Source: Gemmatimonadota bacterium
GTDB lineage: Bacteria > Gemmatimonadota > Gemmatimonadetes > Longimicrobiales > Gaopeijiaceae
Reading direction: 5' to 3'
Assembly (NCBI GenBank): GCA_022340755.1
Contig: JAJDNI010000276.1
Coordinates: 1 to 58,209, forward strand
DNA length: 58,209 bases
Part shown: positions 8,633 to 18,205 of the stretch, piece by piece
Position numbering within the stretch: position 1 is the stretch's first letter
How the letters are laid out: each line of letters starts with the position of its first letter
Notes under the pieces: model-generated
Told to the model about the DNA's origin: nothing
Databases searched by the model: none
Seen by the model: only the letters and a program-made list of their open reading frames with translations
Made by a program: the position numbers and the translations under genes

Positions 8633-11314
8633 ATGGCGGGAGCTGGTCTTGCGCGCCGTGTGGCGTGCCTGTTGGTCGGGGTCGCGATGGCGGCCGCTCG
8701 CCCCGGGGCGGGGTCGGCCCAGTCGATGGAAGGAGACGAAGGTGGCACGGTGGCCACCGGGCTTCTCCTCCGGCAGATGAACGGCGTGAAGCGGGTGCTC
8801 ATGATCGGCGCCCACCCCGATGACGAGGACACCAGTCTCCTCACGGCGTTGGCCAGAGGTGAAGGCGTCCAGACTGCGTACCTCTCCCTCACCCGGGGGG
8901 AGGGCGGACAGAACGCCATCGGTCCCGAGCTATGGGATGGTCTGGGGATCATCCGCACGGGCGAGCTCGAGGCGGCTCGCAGGCTCGACGGCGGCATCCA
9001 GTTCTTCACGAGGGCCTTTGATTTCGGGTACTCCAAAACCGCCAAGGAGACCCTCACCTTCTGGCCCCATGACGAGATCCTTTCGGACGTCGTCTGGATC
9101 ATCCGGAAGTTCCGGCCCCAGGTGGTCGTGACGGTCTTTACGGGCACGCCGCGGGACGGACACGGCAACCACCAGGCGGCGGGAATCCTCGCCCGGGAGG
9201 CCTTCGCCGTCGCCGGTGACCCATCGCGCTTCCCGGAGCAGCTGAAGGAAGGCGTCGAAGCCTGGGCGCCGGAGAAGCTCTACCAGCTCACCCGCTGGAA
9301 CCGGATGCCGTCCAGCATCACTATCCAGACCGGGACGTTCGACCCGCTCCTGGGTCGCTCGTACTACCAGCTCGCCATGGAGAGCCGCAGCCAGCACCGC
9401 TCCCAGGACATGGGGAACTTCCAGCCGCCGGGTCCGCAGACGTCCGGGGTCATGCTCCTCAAGAGCAACGTTCCCGAGACCACCGACCAGAGCATCTTCA
9501 GCGGGGTGGACACGACCCTCACGGGCCTGACGAAGGGCCTACCCCAGGGGATGACCGCGGAGGCGAGGGCACGTCTCGAGGCGTACGAGAAGATCGTCAC
9601 GGGGGTCGAGGGCGACCTCGACGCGATGGATCCGTCGGCATCGGCCCCGCTGTTGGCGCGGGCCCTGGACGACCTGGACCAGGCCGAGCAGGCTACCCGG
9701 TCGGCCGACGACGTCGAGATCCATGACGACCTGTCCGAGAAGATCGATGTCGCCAGCCGGGCCTTCCTGGCCGCGGCGGGGGTCGTCGTGGATGCCCGCT
9801 CGGACGACGATATCGTCGTTCCCGGCCAGGCCGTGCATCTCACCGTGCAGGCGTGGAATGGCGGGCCCATGGTGCTTCGGGGTGCCAAGGCGTCCCTGCG
9901 GCTCCCGAAAGGCTGGGTCGGGCGACAGGTCGGCAGCGACGGCCTCGCCCCCGACGGCTCCGTCGCCCCGGGAACGATGGCCACGTGGACCTACGAGATC
10001 ACCATTCCGGCGGACGCTCCTTCGACGCGCATGTACTACCTGCGCCAGCCCCGGGACGGTGACATCTATCGCTGGCCCAAGGACCATCCGGAGCTGTGGG
10101 GACTTCCCCGTGCACCTGCGCCCGTGTCCGGCGGCGTGGCGTTCTCGGTCCAGGCCGGAGGCAAGGGGGTCGAGGTCCACCACGAGGTGCCCTGGAGCTA
10201 CGTGGGTGTGGATCGATCCAAGGGCCAGTACCGCGATCCCGTGCTGGTCGTGCCCGCGATCTCGGCTTCGGTGACCCCGGGTAGCCTCATCTGGCCTCAA
10301 GAGAGGATGGAGCCGCACACGCTCACCGTGGCCGTGCGCAACGAGGCGAAGGGTGGGAGCAAGGGACACCTAAGGCTGGAGGCGCCCGCCGGTTGGACGG
10401 TGCGTCCCGCGGGGTACGACGTGGCGCTCGGCGACGAGGGTACCGAGCGGTCGTTCAGCTTCGAGGTGAGCCCGGCCGGCGCGGCCGCCGCAGGCGACTA
10501 CGAGTTCCACGCGGTGGTGGTGACCGACGACGGACACCAGTACCGGGACGGCTACGAGCTCATCGACTACCCGCACATTCAGCGCACGCCCCTCTTCGCA
10601 CCCGCATCCGCCAAGGTGACGGTCGTGCCCGTGCGCATCGCCCAGGGGCTCAAGGTCGGCTATATCATGGGCCCGGGTGACGACGGCCCGGAGGCCATCC
10701 GGCAACTCGGAGCGGAAGTGCACCTCATCACCCCGGACCAGGTTCGTGCCGGCGATTTCTTGCCCTACGACGTGGTGGTCCTGGGTGTCCGCGCCTATCA
10801 GGCGCGACCGGATCTGGTGGCGGCCAATCAGCAGCTCCTGGATTACGCTCGCGCGGGCGGCACGGTCGTATCCCAGTACAACCAGTACGAGTACCCCCGG
10901 AACGGGTATGCTCCCTACCCGGTGGAGATGAATCGTCCGGCGGATCGAGTGACCGACGAAACCGCGGAGGTGACGATTCTGCAGCCCGACGCTCCCATCT
11001 TCACGACGCCCAACAAGATCGGACCGAACGACTTCAAGGGGTGGGTCCAGGAGCGCGGCCTGTACTTCCTGAGCAAGTGGGACGACCACTTCACGCCGCT
11101 CCTGCAGATGCACGACCCCGATGAAGCTCCCACTCGCGGCTCACTCCTCGTCGCGCCGGTCGGTAACGGAGTCTACGTGTACGCTGCGCTGTCTTTCTTC
11201 AGGCAATTCCCGGCCGGCGTGCCGGGAGCGTATCGCCTGTTCGCCAACATCATCTCTCTGAAGGCGGCGGATTGGCGGAAATTCGAGGCGAAACCCATCA
11301 GCGACGGGAACTAG
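8633..11314 (+). CDS. Large secreted PIG-L/LmbE-family deacetylase with NEW3-like and C-terminal Rossmann-like domains
   Basis: An 893-residue exported protein. ATG 8633 follows GTGGAGGCAGCG and begins a signal peptide ending near GAGSAQS. Residues about 50-330 are a PIG-L zinc deacetylase: AHPDDED at 60-66 and DGHGNHQAAG at 175-184 supply the metal ligands and the catalytic Asp. PIG-L enzymes remove N-acetyl groups from GlcNAc-type sugars. A beta-sandwich part in the middle (RLPKGW, then RLEAPAGWTVRP) resembles NEW3 domains of glycoside-processing enzymes. The last about 230 residues (GYIMGPGDDG...IRQLGAEVHLITPDQV...YDVVVLGVRAY) look like a glutamine-amidotransferase-like/ThuA-like fold without an obvious nucleophile. 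The substrate is unknown, probably an extracellular amino sugar conjugate. Confidence 0.88.
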   Translation: MAGAGLARRVACLLVGVAMAAARPGAGSAQSMEGDEGGTVATGLLLRQMNGVKRVLMIGAHPDDEDTSLLTALARGEGVQTAYLSLTRGEGGQNAIGPELWDGLGIIRTGELEAARRLDGGIQFFTRAFDFGYSKTAKETLTFWPHDEILSDVVWIIRKFRPQVVVTVFTGTPRDGHGNHQAAGILAREAFAVAGDPSRFPEQLKEGVEAWAPEKLYQLTRWNRMPSSITIQTGTFDPLLGRSYYQLAMESRSQHRSQDMGNFQPPGPQTSGVMLLKSNVPETTDQSIFSGVDTTLTGLTKGLPQGMTAEARARLEAYEKIVTGVEGDLDAMDPSASAPLLARALDDLDQAEQATRSADDVEIHDDLSEKIDVASRAFLAAAGVVVDARSDDDIVVPGQAVHLTVQAWNGGPMVLRGAKASLRLPKGWVGRQVGSDGLAPDGSVAPGTMATWTYEITIPADAPSTRMYYLRQPRDGDIYRWPKDHPELWGLPRAPAPVSGGVAFSVQAGGKGVEVHHEVPWSYVGVDRSKGQYRDPVLVVPAISASVTPGSLIWPQERMEPHTLTVAVRNEAKGGSKGHLRLEAPAGWTVRPAGYDVALGDEGTERSFSFEVSPAGAAAAGDYEFHAVVVTDDGHQYRDGYELIDYPHIQRTPLFAPASAKVTVVPVRIAQGLKVGYIMGPGDDGPEAIRQLGAEVHLITPDQVRAGDFLPYDVVVLGVRAYQARPDLVAANQQLLDYARAGGTVVSQYNQYEYPRNGYAPYPVEMNRPADRVTDETAEVTILQPDAPIFTTPNKIGPNDFKGWVQERGLYFLSKWDDHFTPLLQMHDPDEAPTRGSLLVAPVGNGVYVYAALSFFRQFPAGVPGAYRLFANIISLKAADWRKFEAKPISDGN

Positions 11315-11322
11315 CGCAACAC

Positions 11323-12336
11323 ATGTCAGCGCGCGGGCGCCGCCTGGTGGCTCTTCTCGCAATTGGACTTCTCGGCGCGTGCCGGGCCCCGGCGCACACG
11401 GTGGTCATCTACTCGAACCTGCCATCGGCGCTCCTCTCCTTCGTGGAAGGAGCCTTCGAGGACGGGCATCCCGACGTGGACGTCCGCACCGTCTCCCTGA
11501 CGCCCACCGAGGCATTGGACCGTCTACGCAACGAGCGGGCAAGGCCGCGGGCGGACGTGTGGTGGGGGGCGCCCTCCAGCGTTCTGGCCGTGGCGGCGAC
11601 CGACAGCCTCCTGGCGCAGACGCACCCGAGCTGGTTCGGCGCCGTGCCGTTCGAGGTGCGTGACGACAACGGGCGATGGATCGGAAGCCTGGAAGACCCG
11701 CTGGTCATCGCCGTCAACGTGGACAGCGTGGGAGCCGAGGTGGCCCCGCGTGACTGGACTGACCTCTTTCAGCCGCAGTTTCGAGGGAAGGTGCTGCTCC
11801 CCGAGCCCTGGAGCTCGGAGGCCGGGAACGTCCTGGTGGCGACGCGCCTGGCCATGACGACGGGCGACACTGCGGAAGCGTGGGGCTGGCTCCGCCGCAT
11901 GGACGCGGCCGCAGCGCGCTATGTCGCGAACGATTCGGATCTCGTCGCCCAGGTGGCAGCGGGGGCGGCCACGGTGGGCGTGGCCCGGCTCTCCCGGGTC
12001 GAGGAGGCGATCGCGGACGGCGACGGGCGACTCGCGGTTAGAGTTCCCGAGGCGGGCACGCCGCTGCTGGTGCAGGGGATCGCCGTGGTGGCGGGAGCTC
12101 CGGATCCTCAGGTGGCGGCCGAGTTCGTCGAGTGGACAGGTGACCCGGGTGTGGCGGACGGGATCATGGACCGTTCGCATCTGATGCCCGCCCGGGACGA
12201 CGTGGAGGAGAACCCGCCGGCGTGGCTGTCGAAGGTGCTACAGACGCTTCGCCGGCAGATCGTTCCGGCGGACACGCTCGCGGTGCATCTGCCCGGCTGG
12301 CTCACCTGGTGGACCGACCACGTGAGAGGACAGTAG
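11323..12336 (+). CDS. Extracellular solute-binding lipoprotein (ABC transporter, family 1 type), orphan
   Basis: A 337-residue lipoprotein starting at ATG 11323, only 8 bp after the PIG-L gene, so probably co-transcribed with it. The signal is MSARGRRLVALLAIGLLGAC (lipobox LGAC). The mature protein follows the Fe(3+)/thiamine/phosphonate-type binding protein pattern: TVVIYSNLPSALL, then RPRADVWWGAP, DPLVIAVNVD, WTDLFQPQFRGKVLLPEP and GVADGIMDRSHLMPAR. Such proteins deliver iron or small anions to a membrane permease and ATPase. No permease or ATPase gene is in the window, so the rest of the transporter must be elsewhere or the protein acts alone. Confidence 0.82.
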   Translation: MSARGRRLVALLAIGLLGACRAPAHTVVIYSNLPSALLSFVEGAFEDGHPDVDVRTVSLTPTEALDRLRNERARPRADVWWGAPSSVLAVAATDSLLAQTHPSWFGAVPFEVRDDNGRWIGSLEDPLVIAVNVDSVGAEVAPRDWTDLFQPQFRGKVLLPEPWSSEAGNVLVATRLAMTTGDTAEAWGWLRRMDAAAARYVANDSDLVAQVAAGAATVGVARLSRVEEAIADGDGRLAVRVPEAGTPLLVQGIAVVAGAPDPQVAAEFVEWTGDPGVADGIMDRSHLMPARDDVEENPPAWLSKVLQTLRRQIVPADTLAVHLPGWLTWWTDHVRGQ

Positions 12337-12375
12337 AAAGTCGACTTCCTCCGTTGGCTGCCTGCTGGCGGGTTC

Positions 12376-14052
12376 CTAGGACCGAACCGTCTGCCGCGGC
12401 ACCATCCAACTCAACGCCATCCCCACGCCCACCACCACGACGACGCCGACGACGTTGTACCAGAGGAACGTCACCTCGGGCGCGAAGTGGGCCACCGCGC
12501 CCACTGCGGTCATGCCCGCGATGAGTCCCCAGAAAGCGCCCACCGGTCGCGCTCCCTTGATCATGGCCAGCAGGAAGACGCCCAGCAGGGAGCCGTAGAA
12601 GAAGGACCCGAACAGGTTCACTACTTCGATGAGCGAGCCCAGCCGGGCGGCGTAGGTGGCCACGAAGCAGGCCAGGAGACCCCAGACCCCCGTGGCGATC
12701 TTGGACACGGTGAGGAAGTGATGGTCGCTGGCCTCCGGACGGATCCACCGCCGGTAGAGGTCGATGACCGACACCGTGGACAGTGAGTTCAGCTCCGCGG
12801 CGATGCTGGACATGGCCGCCGCCATCACTGCGGCGATGAACAGGCCGGCCAAGCCGATGGGGAGTTGATCCAGCACGAACCGGGGCATGATGTAGTTCAC
12901 GTCCTTGGACGATTCACCCGTGACCTGGGTGACCATGTCCAGGGCGTCGTTGCGGATACGGCCGACTTCCGCCTCCCGCGCTTTGAAGGCGTCCTCGGCG
13001 GTAGCCTTCGTCTGCGGGTCGGTGGCGGCTGCCAGCGCACGGGCGGCCGCCTCGCGGTCGCCGAAGGCCGACGCGTACCGCTCCTGGAGGGCGGCGTAGT
13101 CCGCTCCCCGCACGGCTTCCACCCTGGCCTCCTGGGCCGGGTTGAAGAGCAGAGGGGGCGCCTTGAACTGGTAGAAGACGAAGACCAGCACCCCCACCAG
13201 GAGGATCAGCGCCTGGAGAGGGATCTTCCAGTATGCGCTCATCAGGAGCGAGCTGCGCGCCTCGTCGACGGAGCGCGCGGTGAGATAGCGCTGCACCTGG
13301 CTCTGGTCTGTGCCGAAGTACGAGAGCATGAGGAATGTGCCCCCGAGGATGCCGGACCAGAACGTGTAGGGCTCCTTCAGCGTAAAGGAGAAGTCGAACG
13401 CCTTGAGTCGTCCGGCGGCCCCGGCGACGTGCAGTGCCTCGCCAGGATGCACGGGCATCTTCACCAGGAGAACCACGACCACGGCGACGAGCGCGCCCAC
13501 GATGACCACCATCTGCTTCACGTCGGCCCAGGTCACCGCCTGTACGCCACCGATCATCGTGTAGATCACCGTCGGGATGCCGATGACGGCCACCGACACC
13601 GGCAAGCTCCAGTGGAAGATCGCGCTGAACACGACGGCCGGTGCGGCGAGGATAGTTCCGCACGACAGCGCCCGGAGGACGAGGAAGAGGAACGCGGTGA
13701 GTGACCGTGTCTTGGGGTCGAAGCGCCTCTCGAGATACTCGTACGCGGTGAAGACCCTGGCACCGTGTAGGAAGGGCACGAGGGTGACCCCCAGGATCAC
13801 CATGGCAAGGGGAAGCCCGAAGTAGAACTGCACGAACCGGATGCCGTCGGTGGCGCCCTGTCCGGTCGTGCCGATCATCGTGACAGCGGAGAGCTGCGTG
13901 GCCATCACCGAGAGCCCCACCGCCCACCACGGCAGGCTCCGGTTGGCCAGGAAGTATCCTTCGATCTCCTTGGTGCCTTTCGCGCGACGTACGCCGTCCA
14001 CGACGACGTACGTCAGATAGCCGACGACGATGAGCCAGTTGACGGTGCCCAC
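12376..14052 (-). CDS. Sodium:solute symporter (SSS family)
   Basis: A 558-residue inner-membrane transporter starting at GTG 14052 (GTG-GGC-ACC). It has about 13 hydrophobic helices and SSS hallmarks: FLANRSLPWWAVGLSVMATQLSAVTMIG near residues 33-60, the FTAYEYLERRF segment, and AAVMAAAMSSIAAELNSLSTV later on, where conserved Ser/Thr residues bind sodium. The family takes up sugars, nucleosides, amino or organic acids with Na+. A hydrophilic insert of about 90 residues (near 300-390) is rich in Ala, Glu and Arg and may form helical hairpins outside the membrane. The substrate is not predictable. It is translated 6 bp after a 42-aa single-helix protein, so the two form an operon. Confidence 0.9.
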   Translation of the reverse strand: MGTVNWLIVVGYLTYVVVDGVRRAKGTKEIEGYFLANRSLPWWAVGLSVMATQLSAVTMIGTTGQGATDGIRFVQFYFGLPLAMVILGVTLVPFLHGARVFTAYEYLERRFDPKTRSLTAFLFLVLRALSCGTILAAPAVVFSAIFHWSLPVSVAVIGIPTVIYTMIGGVQAVTWADVKQMVVIVGALVAVVVVLLVKMPVHPGEALHVAGAAGRLKAFDFSFTLKEPYTFWSGILGGTFLMLSYFGTDQSQVQRYLTARSVDEARSSLLMSAYWKIPLQALILLVGVLVFVFYQFKAPPLLFNPAQEARVEAVRGADYAALQERYASAFGDREAAARALAAATDPQTKATAEDAFKAREAEVGRIRNDALDMVTQVTGESSKDVNYIMPRFVLDQLPIGLAGLFIAAVMAAAMSSIAAELNSLSTVSVIDLYRRWIRPEASDHHFLTVSKIATGVWGLLACFVATYAARLGSLIEVVNLFGSFFYGSLLGVFLLAMIKGARPVGAFWGLIAGMTAVGAVAHFAPEVTFLWYNVVGVVVVVGVGMALSWMVPRQTVRS

Positions 14053-14058
14053 GGACCG

Positions 14059-14187
14059 CTACCCCCCGTACCGGGCCTGCAGCAACCACAGGAGGGCCAG
14101 GGCCACCACCTGCACGATCATGACGCGGACGAGGGTACGCCGGAATGTGGAGCGGTCCGCGGAAGGAGTCTCTTCGCTGGGATCCAT
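14059..14187 (-). CDS. 42-residue single-helix membrane micro-protein upstream of the symporter
   Basis: A short ORF from ATG 14187 to TAG 14059-14061, 6 bp ahead of the symporter's GTG start on the same strand. It begins MDPSEETPSADRSTFRRTL, an acidic then basic soluble head, and continues with one hydrophobic helix (VMIVQVVALALLWLLQ) ending in ARYGG. The charge pattern suggests an N-in membrane anchor. The tight coupling argues that it is a real gene and a partner or assembly factor of the symporter; other transporter families have such small partners, but I cannot name a family for this one. A ribosome-binding site is not obvious, which keeps confidence moderate. Confidence 0.65.
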   Translation of the reverse strand: MDPSEETPSADRSTFRRTLVRVMIVQVVALALLWLLQARYGG

Positions 14188-14419
14188 CGGTCGATTCAGG
14201 AGGGTGGACAGGTCCCGCGACGGGCCGGGAGCAGCGTCGTTGGGCGCCTAGGATCGAACGTCGAGAGAGACGGCGCAAGTCGCGGTCTACGCGCTATGCG
14301 ACACGAAGTGTCGACGTCGGGGACGGTGAGGGAGAGCTCTTCCGGCGACGATTTCATGGCATACAGGCTGCCGGCGAGGCATCTTCCAGGACACGTCCTG
14401 CCCAGGAGCAAGGCCTACC

Positions 14420-16132
14420 ATGTCCGAATCCGACAGGAACGATCTCGAGGCACGGGTACGTCGCCTCGAGCGTCTGGTGGAGTCGCTCCTGCCCCATGAG
14501 CCACCCGCTGTCGCCGAGCCTCCGGTAACGCCCCCCCGCCCAGCCCCAACGGCGTCCGCCGCCCAGGAGCGACCCGTCAGCCGCGACACGGCGATTCCCG
14601 CGGACGTCTACCATCGTCCGGTGGCCGTCGACGCGACCGTCCTGGCCGAGCGCAGCGAGCAATGGCTGGGACGAGTCGGGATCGGTTTCGTGGTTCTGGC
14701 CCTCGCCTTCCTGCTCAAGCTGTCGTTCGATCGCGGATGGATCACACCGACCCTGCGCCTGGCGTTCGGCTTCGGCGCGGGCATCGTCCTGCTGGCGGTG
14801 GGCCTGCGGCTGGAGACCTCCCGGCGGAGGTTGGCGCAGACTCTGATGGGCGGGGGCGTTGCCGTCCTCTACCTGGTCGGCTTCGCGGGATTCCAGGTCT
14901 ATCACCTCCTCCCGTTCTGGGTGTCCCTGCCGCTCATGACGGCGACGACGGTGCTGGCCATCGTCCTGGGCGATCGACAGAGCGTCCCCGTCCTGTCGGT
15001 CATCGGCGTGTCCGGCGGCTTCGCGACGCCCTTCCTCCTCGACACGGGCTCGGGGAACGTCGGCGCGCTGGCGATCTATGCGTCCATTGTGCTGCTCGGG
15101 GGCGGTGCCGTTCAGCTGCACAAGGGTTGGCTGACCCTTCTCGGTATCCTCGTGGTGGAAGGTGCCCTCACGCTCGCAGCGATGGTCAGCGCACCCAACG
15201 CCGCCGACAGCCTGGCGCCCTTCGCGGCACCGGTCATCTACTGGCTGGTCTGCGTGGCGTCGCCCATCGGCCGCCCACGGCTGCTCGGGGTGGCACCCGG
15301 CTCCCGGGATCATGACATCGCGTTGTGGGTGAACCGAGCGGCGGCGCTGGTGGGCACGGCAACGACGGTTCTTCTCTTCACCGCTCTTCTGGGCCTGGAG
15401 CGAACGGGAGCCGGAACGTTGCTGCTCGCCTTCGGGGCCATCGGTGCGATTGCCGCCCTTCGACTGCGGGGGATTCGGCTTTCCCAGTGGCCGGCTGCCG
15501 AGGCCTCGACCCTGTGCGTGGCCGTAGGAATCGGTCTGGTGGCGGGAACGTGGACGGCCATGCTCCTGATCATGATGGAATCGGCAGTCCTGCTCTTCCT
15601 GGTCCGCCGCGGTGCGCCTGCGAGCTTCCGCTACCTGGGACACGCTCTGGCCGTAGGGGTGGCCGTGCTGTTCGTCACCGGAGCGGAGACCGCGCCTCCG
15701 GACGCCTTCCTGGGACTTCGTGAGGGCGCGCTGGCGCGGCTGGCAGCTCTGGCCATGGCGCTTGTCGCGGCATCGTGGGCTGAGCGTGAAGCACAGGCCT
15801 ACTACCGTGGCGCGGCGTACTTGGGACTCCTTGTCTGGCTCCTTTCCGAGCTGGCCATCAAGGCGAATGGAGCCGCCCTGGTCAGCGTCACGTGGAGCCT
15901 CCAGGGGGCTTCGGCGCTCCTGTACTCGGTGAAGACCGGCTCACGCACGCTGCAGATCGGGGGGCTGGCGACCCTCGGCCTCGTGGCCGCGAAACTCCTG
16001 CTCTTCGACCTAGCCCAGCTAGACCCGGTGTTGAGGATCGTCCTGTTCATGGGCTTCGGGGCGGCGCTTCTCGCCCTGGGCTACTGGGTGAACCGGCCTG
16101 GAGCCTCCACGTCGGCGGAGCCGGAGGGGTAG
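14420..16132 (+). CDS. DUF2339 multi-pass membrane protein
   Basis: A 570-residue protein. The N-terminus is a short coiled coil (DLEARVRRLERLVESLL), then a Pro/Ala-rich linker to about residue 75, then SEQWLGRVGIGFVVLALAFLLKLSFDRGW, the characteristic start of the DUF2339 membrane domain, followed by some 14 hydrophobic segments to the C-terminus. No enzymatic motif is visible. The molecular role of DUF2339 is not established; an envelope function is a common guess. The gene is divergent from the symporter operon and convergent with the amidase. Confidence 0.85.
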   Translation: MSESDRNDLEARVRRLERLVESLLPHEPPAVAEPPVTPPRPAPTASAAQERPVSRDTAIPADVYHRPVAVDATVLAERSEQWLGRVGIGFVVLALAFLLKLSFDRGWITPTLRLAFGFGAGIVLLAVGLRLETSRRRLAQTLMGGGVAVLYLVGFAGFQVYHLLPFWVSLPLMTATTVLAIVLGDRQSVPVLSVIGVSGGFATPFLLDTGSGNVGALAIYASIVLLGGGAVQLHKGWLTLLGILVVEGALTLAAMVSAPNAADSLAPFAAPVIYWLVCVASPIGRPRLLGVAPGSRDHDIALWVNRAAALVGTATTVLLFTALLGLERTGAGTLLLAFGAIGAIAALRLRGIRLSQWPAAEASTLCVAVGIGLVAGTWTAMLLIMMESAVLLFLVRRGAPASFRYLGHALAVGVAVLFVTGAETAPPDAFLGLREGALARLAALAMALVAASWAEREAQAYYRGAAYLGLLVWLLSELAIKANGAALVSVTWSLQGASALLYSVKTGSRTLQIGGLATLGLVAAKLLLFDLAQLDPVLRIVLFMGFGAALLALGYWVNRPGASTSAEPEG

Positions 16133-16191
16133 CTCGCAGTTCCCGGCGCGGGGGGAGGTCACCCTCGTACCGGCCGCGGGGATCGTCTCAC

Positions 16192-17997
16192 TCAGAAGCC
16201 CGGCGGCCGCTCCTCCACGACACCAAAGGCCCGCTCCAGGCCGAGTCCGACGCGGCCCAGCGTGCCCTCGTCGAAGAGGTGACCGACGAGGGTGACCCCG
16301 TGGGGCACGCGTCGTGGCGGGTCGAACGTCGGCAGCGGGTGCTCCGGATCGGGTGCCCAGTCGCTCCTCGCCTCGGATACCTCCACGAACCCCGCCCGCA
16401 AGGTGAGGGACGGGTGGCCCGTGAAGTTCGAGATGACGAGCATCTCGTCGCGAAGAGACGGCACGAGCAACAGGTCCACCTGTTCGAGAAGCCCGGCTAT
16501 GTCCGTCGCGGTCATGCGCCGGAACCGGTCCCCCTGAACAAAGTCCACTGCCGAGAGGAAGCGCGCCTGGCGGAAGAGGTTCGGCCACGCGTCGGGGACC
16601 TGGACCGTCATCCGTCTGGCGTCCCCGCTGGACACGAGCTTCTCGAAGGCGGCGGCGGCCTCCGCGAACAGGACCAGGTTGAGGGAGTCGTACGGCCGGT
16701 CGGGAAGGCTCAGCTCCACGGGTACCAGGCCGAGCTTGCGCAGCGCTTCGAGGGCCGCCCGGTCCACATGGGTGGCGGGAGCCTCGGACATCCACGAGGG
16801 GAAGTAGCCGACACGCAGGCCGGAGACGGGCGCGGACGCGTCGAAGTCCAACGCACTGTGCACGCTGGCCACGTCACCGGCGTCGGGTCCACGGATGGCG
16901 GCCAACACGAGCATGGCGTCCTCCACGCTCCGCGTCATGGGACCGAGCTTGTCCAGTGACCAGCACAGCGTCATCGCCCCGGTGCGCGGCACCCGGCCGT
17001 ACGTGGGGCGCAGCCCCGTGAGGCCGCACCGCATGCTGGGGCCGATGATGCTGCCTTCGGTCTCGCTTCCGATGGCGAACGCCACGAGCCCCGCGGCAGT
17101 GGCGGCGCCCGGTCCGGCGCTGGAGCCGGAGGATCCCTCTTCCGGGAGCCATGGGTTCATGGTCTGGCCGCCGAACCAGATGTCGTTCAGGGCCAGCGCC
17201 CCCATGCTCAGCTTCGCCACGAGGACGGCCCCCGCAGCGGTGAGGCGCTTCACCACCACCGAGTCCTCGGTGGGCACCCGGTTCCGGAACGGCTCCGCAC
17301 CCCAGGTCGTGGGGATGCCCGCTGTGTCGAGGAGGTCCTTCACGCCGTAGGGGATGCCGTGGAGCGGTCCCCGGTAGCCGCCACCGGTGATCTCGGCATC
17401 GGCCGCCTTCGCCTGTCGGAGCGCGAGATCGGGCGTTCTTGTGATGATGCACCGGAGCTGCGGATCGAAGCGCTCCATGCGCGCGAGGTAGATGTTCGTG
17501 AGCCGCTCCGAGGTGAGCTTCCGGTCCCGGATCCATTGCGAGAGTCGCCATACCGGGGCGAATGCGATGTCGTCGTCGTTGTCGGGCAGGGGGCCGGCGT
17601 CGGCACCGGAAGCGACGAACCGGTCGTGCGTCGGGCCGGGTCGGACACCGGGTAGCATGGGATCCCATTGCGTCGCCGGTGCCAGGTCGGCCGGCAGCTC
17701 CACCGTGCGCGGTCCCACCCGCCGCTCCAGAAGCGGCGCCATGACCCTCCTCCAGCTCTCCGCGACCATGGCTCGCTCGTCGTCGGCGAGGTGCACCTGG
17801 GCGAGCTTCTCCCCCTCTGCGAAGGTCGTCGCGGTGACCTCGGGCCCGACGGCGGCTGCGGTGCCGAAGGCCGGCGGAGCGCCGGGCGTGCCGGATGCGG
17901 AGGACGACGTGTCCCCCGGGGACGCACCGCGACAGGCGGCGGCGAGGGTGGCGATGCCGAAGGGCGCCTTGATGAGGAACTGGCGTCGGGTGTTCAC
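16192..17997 (-). CDS. Amidase-signature enzyme, exported (Tat-like lipoprotein signal)
   Basis: A 601-residue protein from GTG 17997. Its N-terminus (NTRRQFLIKAPFGIATLAAACRGA) combines a twin-arginine motif with a possible lipobox (LAAAC, C22), so a folded, anchored periplasmic enzyme is likely. The amidase signature is complete: catalytic lysine in IPYGVKDLLD (K220), the SSGSSAGPG loop (289-297) with the cis-Ser, and the nucleophile in GSETEGSIIGPS (S316). These Ser-cisSer-Lys enzymes hydrolyse amides to acid and ammonia; some members belong to GatA, but the export signal and the absence of gatB/gatC argue against Gln-tRNA amidotransferase. The substrate is unknown. Confidence 0.88.
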   Translation of the reverse strand: MNTRRQFLIKAPFGIATLAAACRGASPGDTSSSASGTPGAPPAFGTAAAVGPEVTATTFAEGEKLAQVHLADDERAMVAESWRRVMAPLLERRVGPRTVELPADLAPATQWDPMLPGVRPGPTHDRFVASGADAGPLPDNDDDIAFAPVWRLSQWIRDRKLTSERLTNIYLARMERFDPQLRCIITRTPDLALRQAKAADAEITGGGYRGPLHGIPYGVKDLLDTAGIPTTWGAEPFRNRVPTEDSVVVKRLTAAGAVLVAKLSMGALALNDIWFGGQTMNPWLPEEGSSGSSAGPGAATAAGLVAFAIGSETEGSIIGPSMRCGLTGLRPTYGRVPRTGAMTLCWSLDKLGPMTRSVEDAMLVLAAIRGPDAGDVASVHSALDFDASAPVSGLRVGYFPSWMSEAPATHVDRAALEALRKLGLVPVELSLPDRPYDSLNLVLFAEAAAAFEKLVSSGDARRMTVQVPDAWPNLFRQARFLSAVDFVQGDRFRRMTATDIAGLLEQVDLLLVPSLRDEMLVISNFTGHPSLTLRAGFVEVSEARSDWAPDPEHPLPTFDPPRRVPHGVTLVGHLFDEGTLGRVGLGLERAFGVVEERPPGF

Positions 17998-18205
17998 GGG
18001 CGGTCCTCCCGAACGGAACGAGGCGGGGGAAGGTGCGGGGGGCAAGATACGGGCGGACGCAGGGGTCCTGCACGAGACGGTAAGGACCTCGGTCGGTACC
18101 CGTATATGCCCACTCGCTCCCGCAGAGGATGAGTCGTAACCTCCGGGATGCGAACCTCGTCCGTAGATGGGTAGCCGACGATCCGACATCTCCAGGACGG
18201 CAAGG

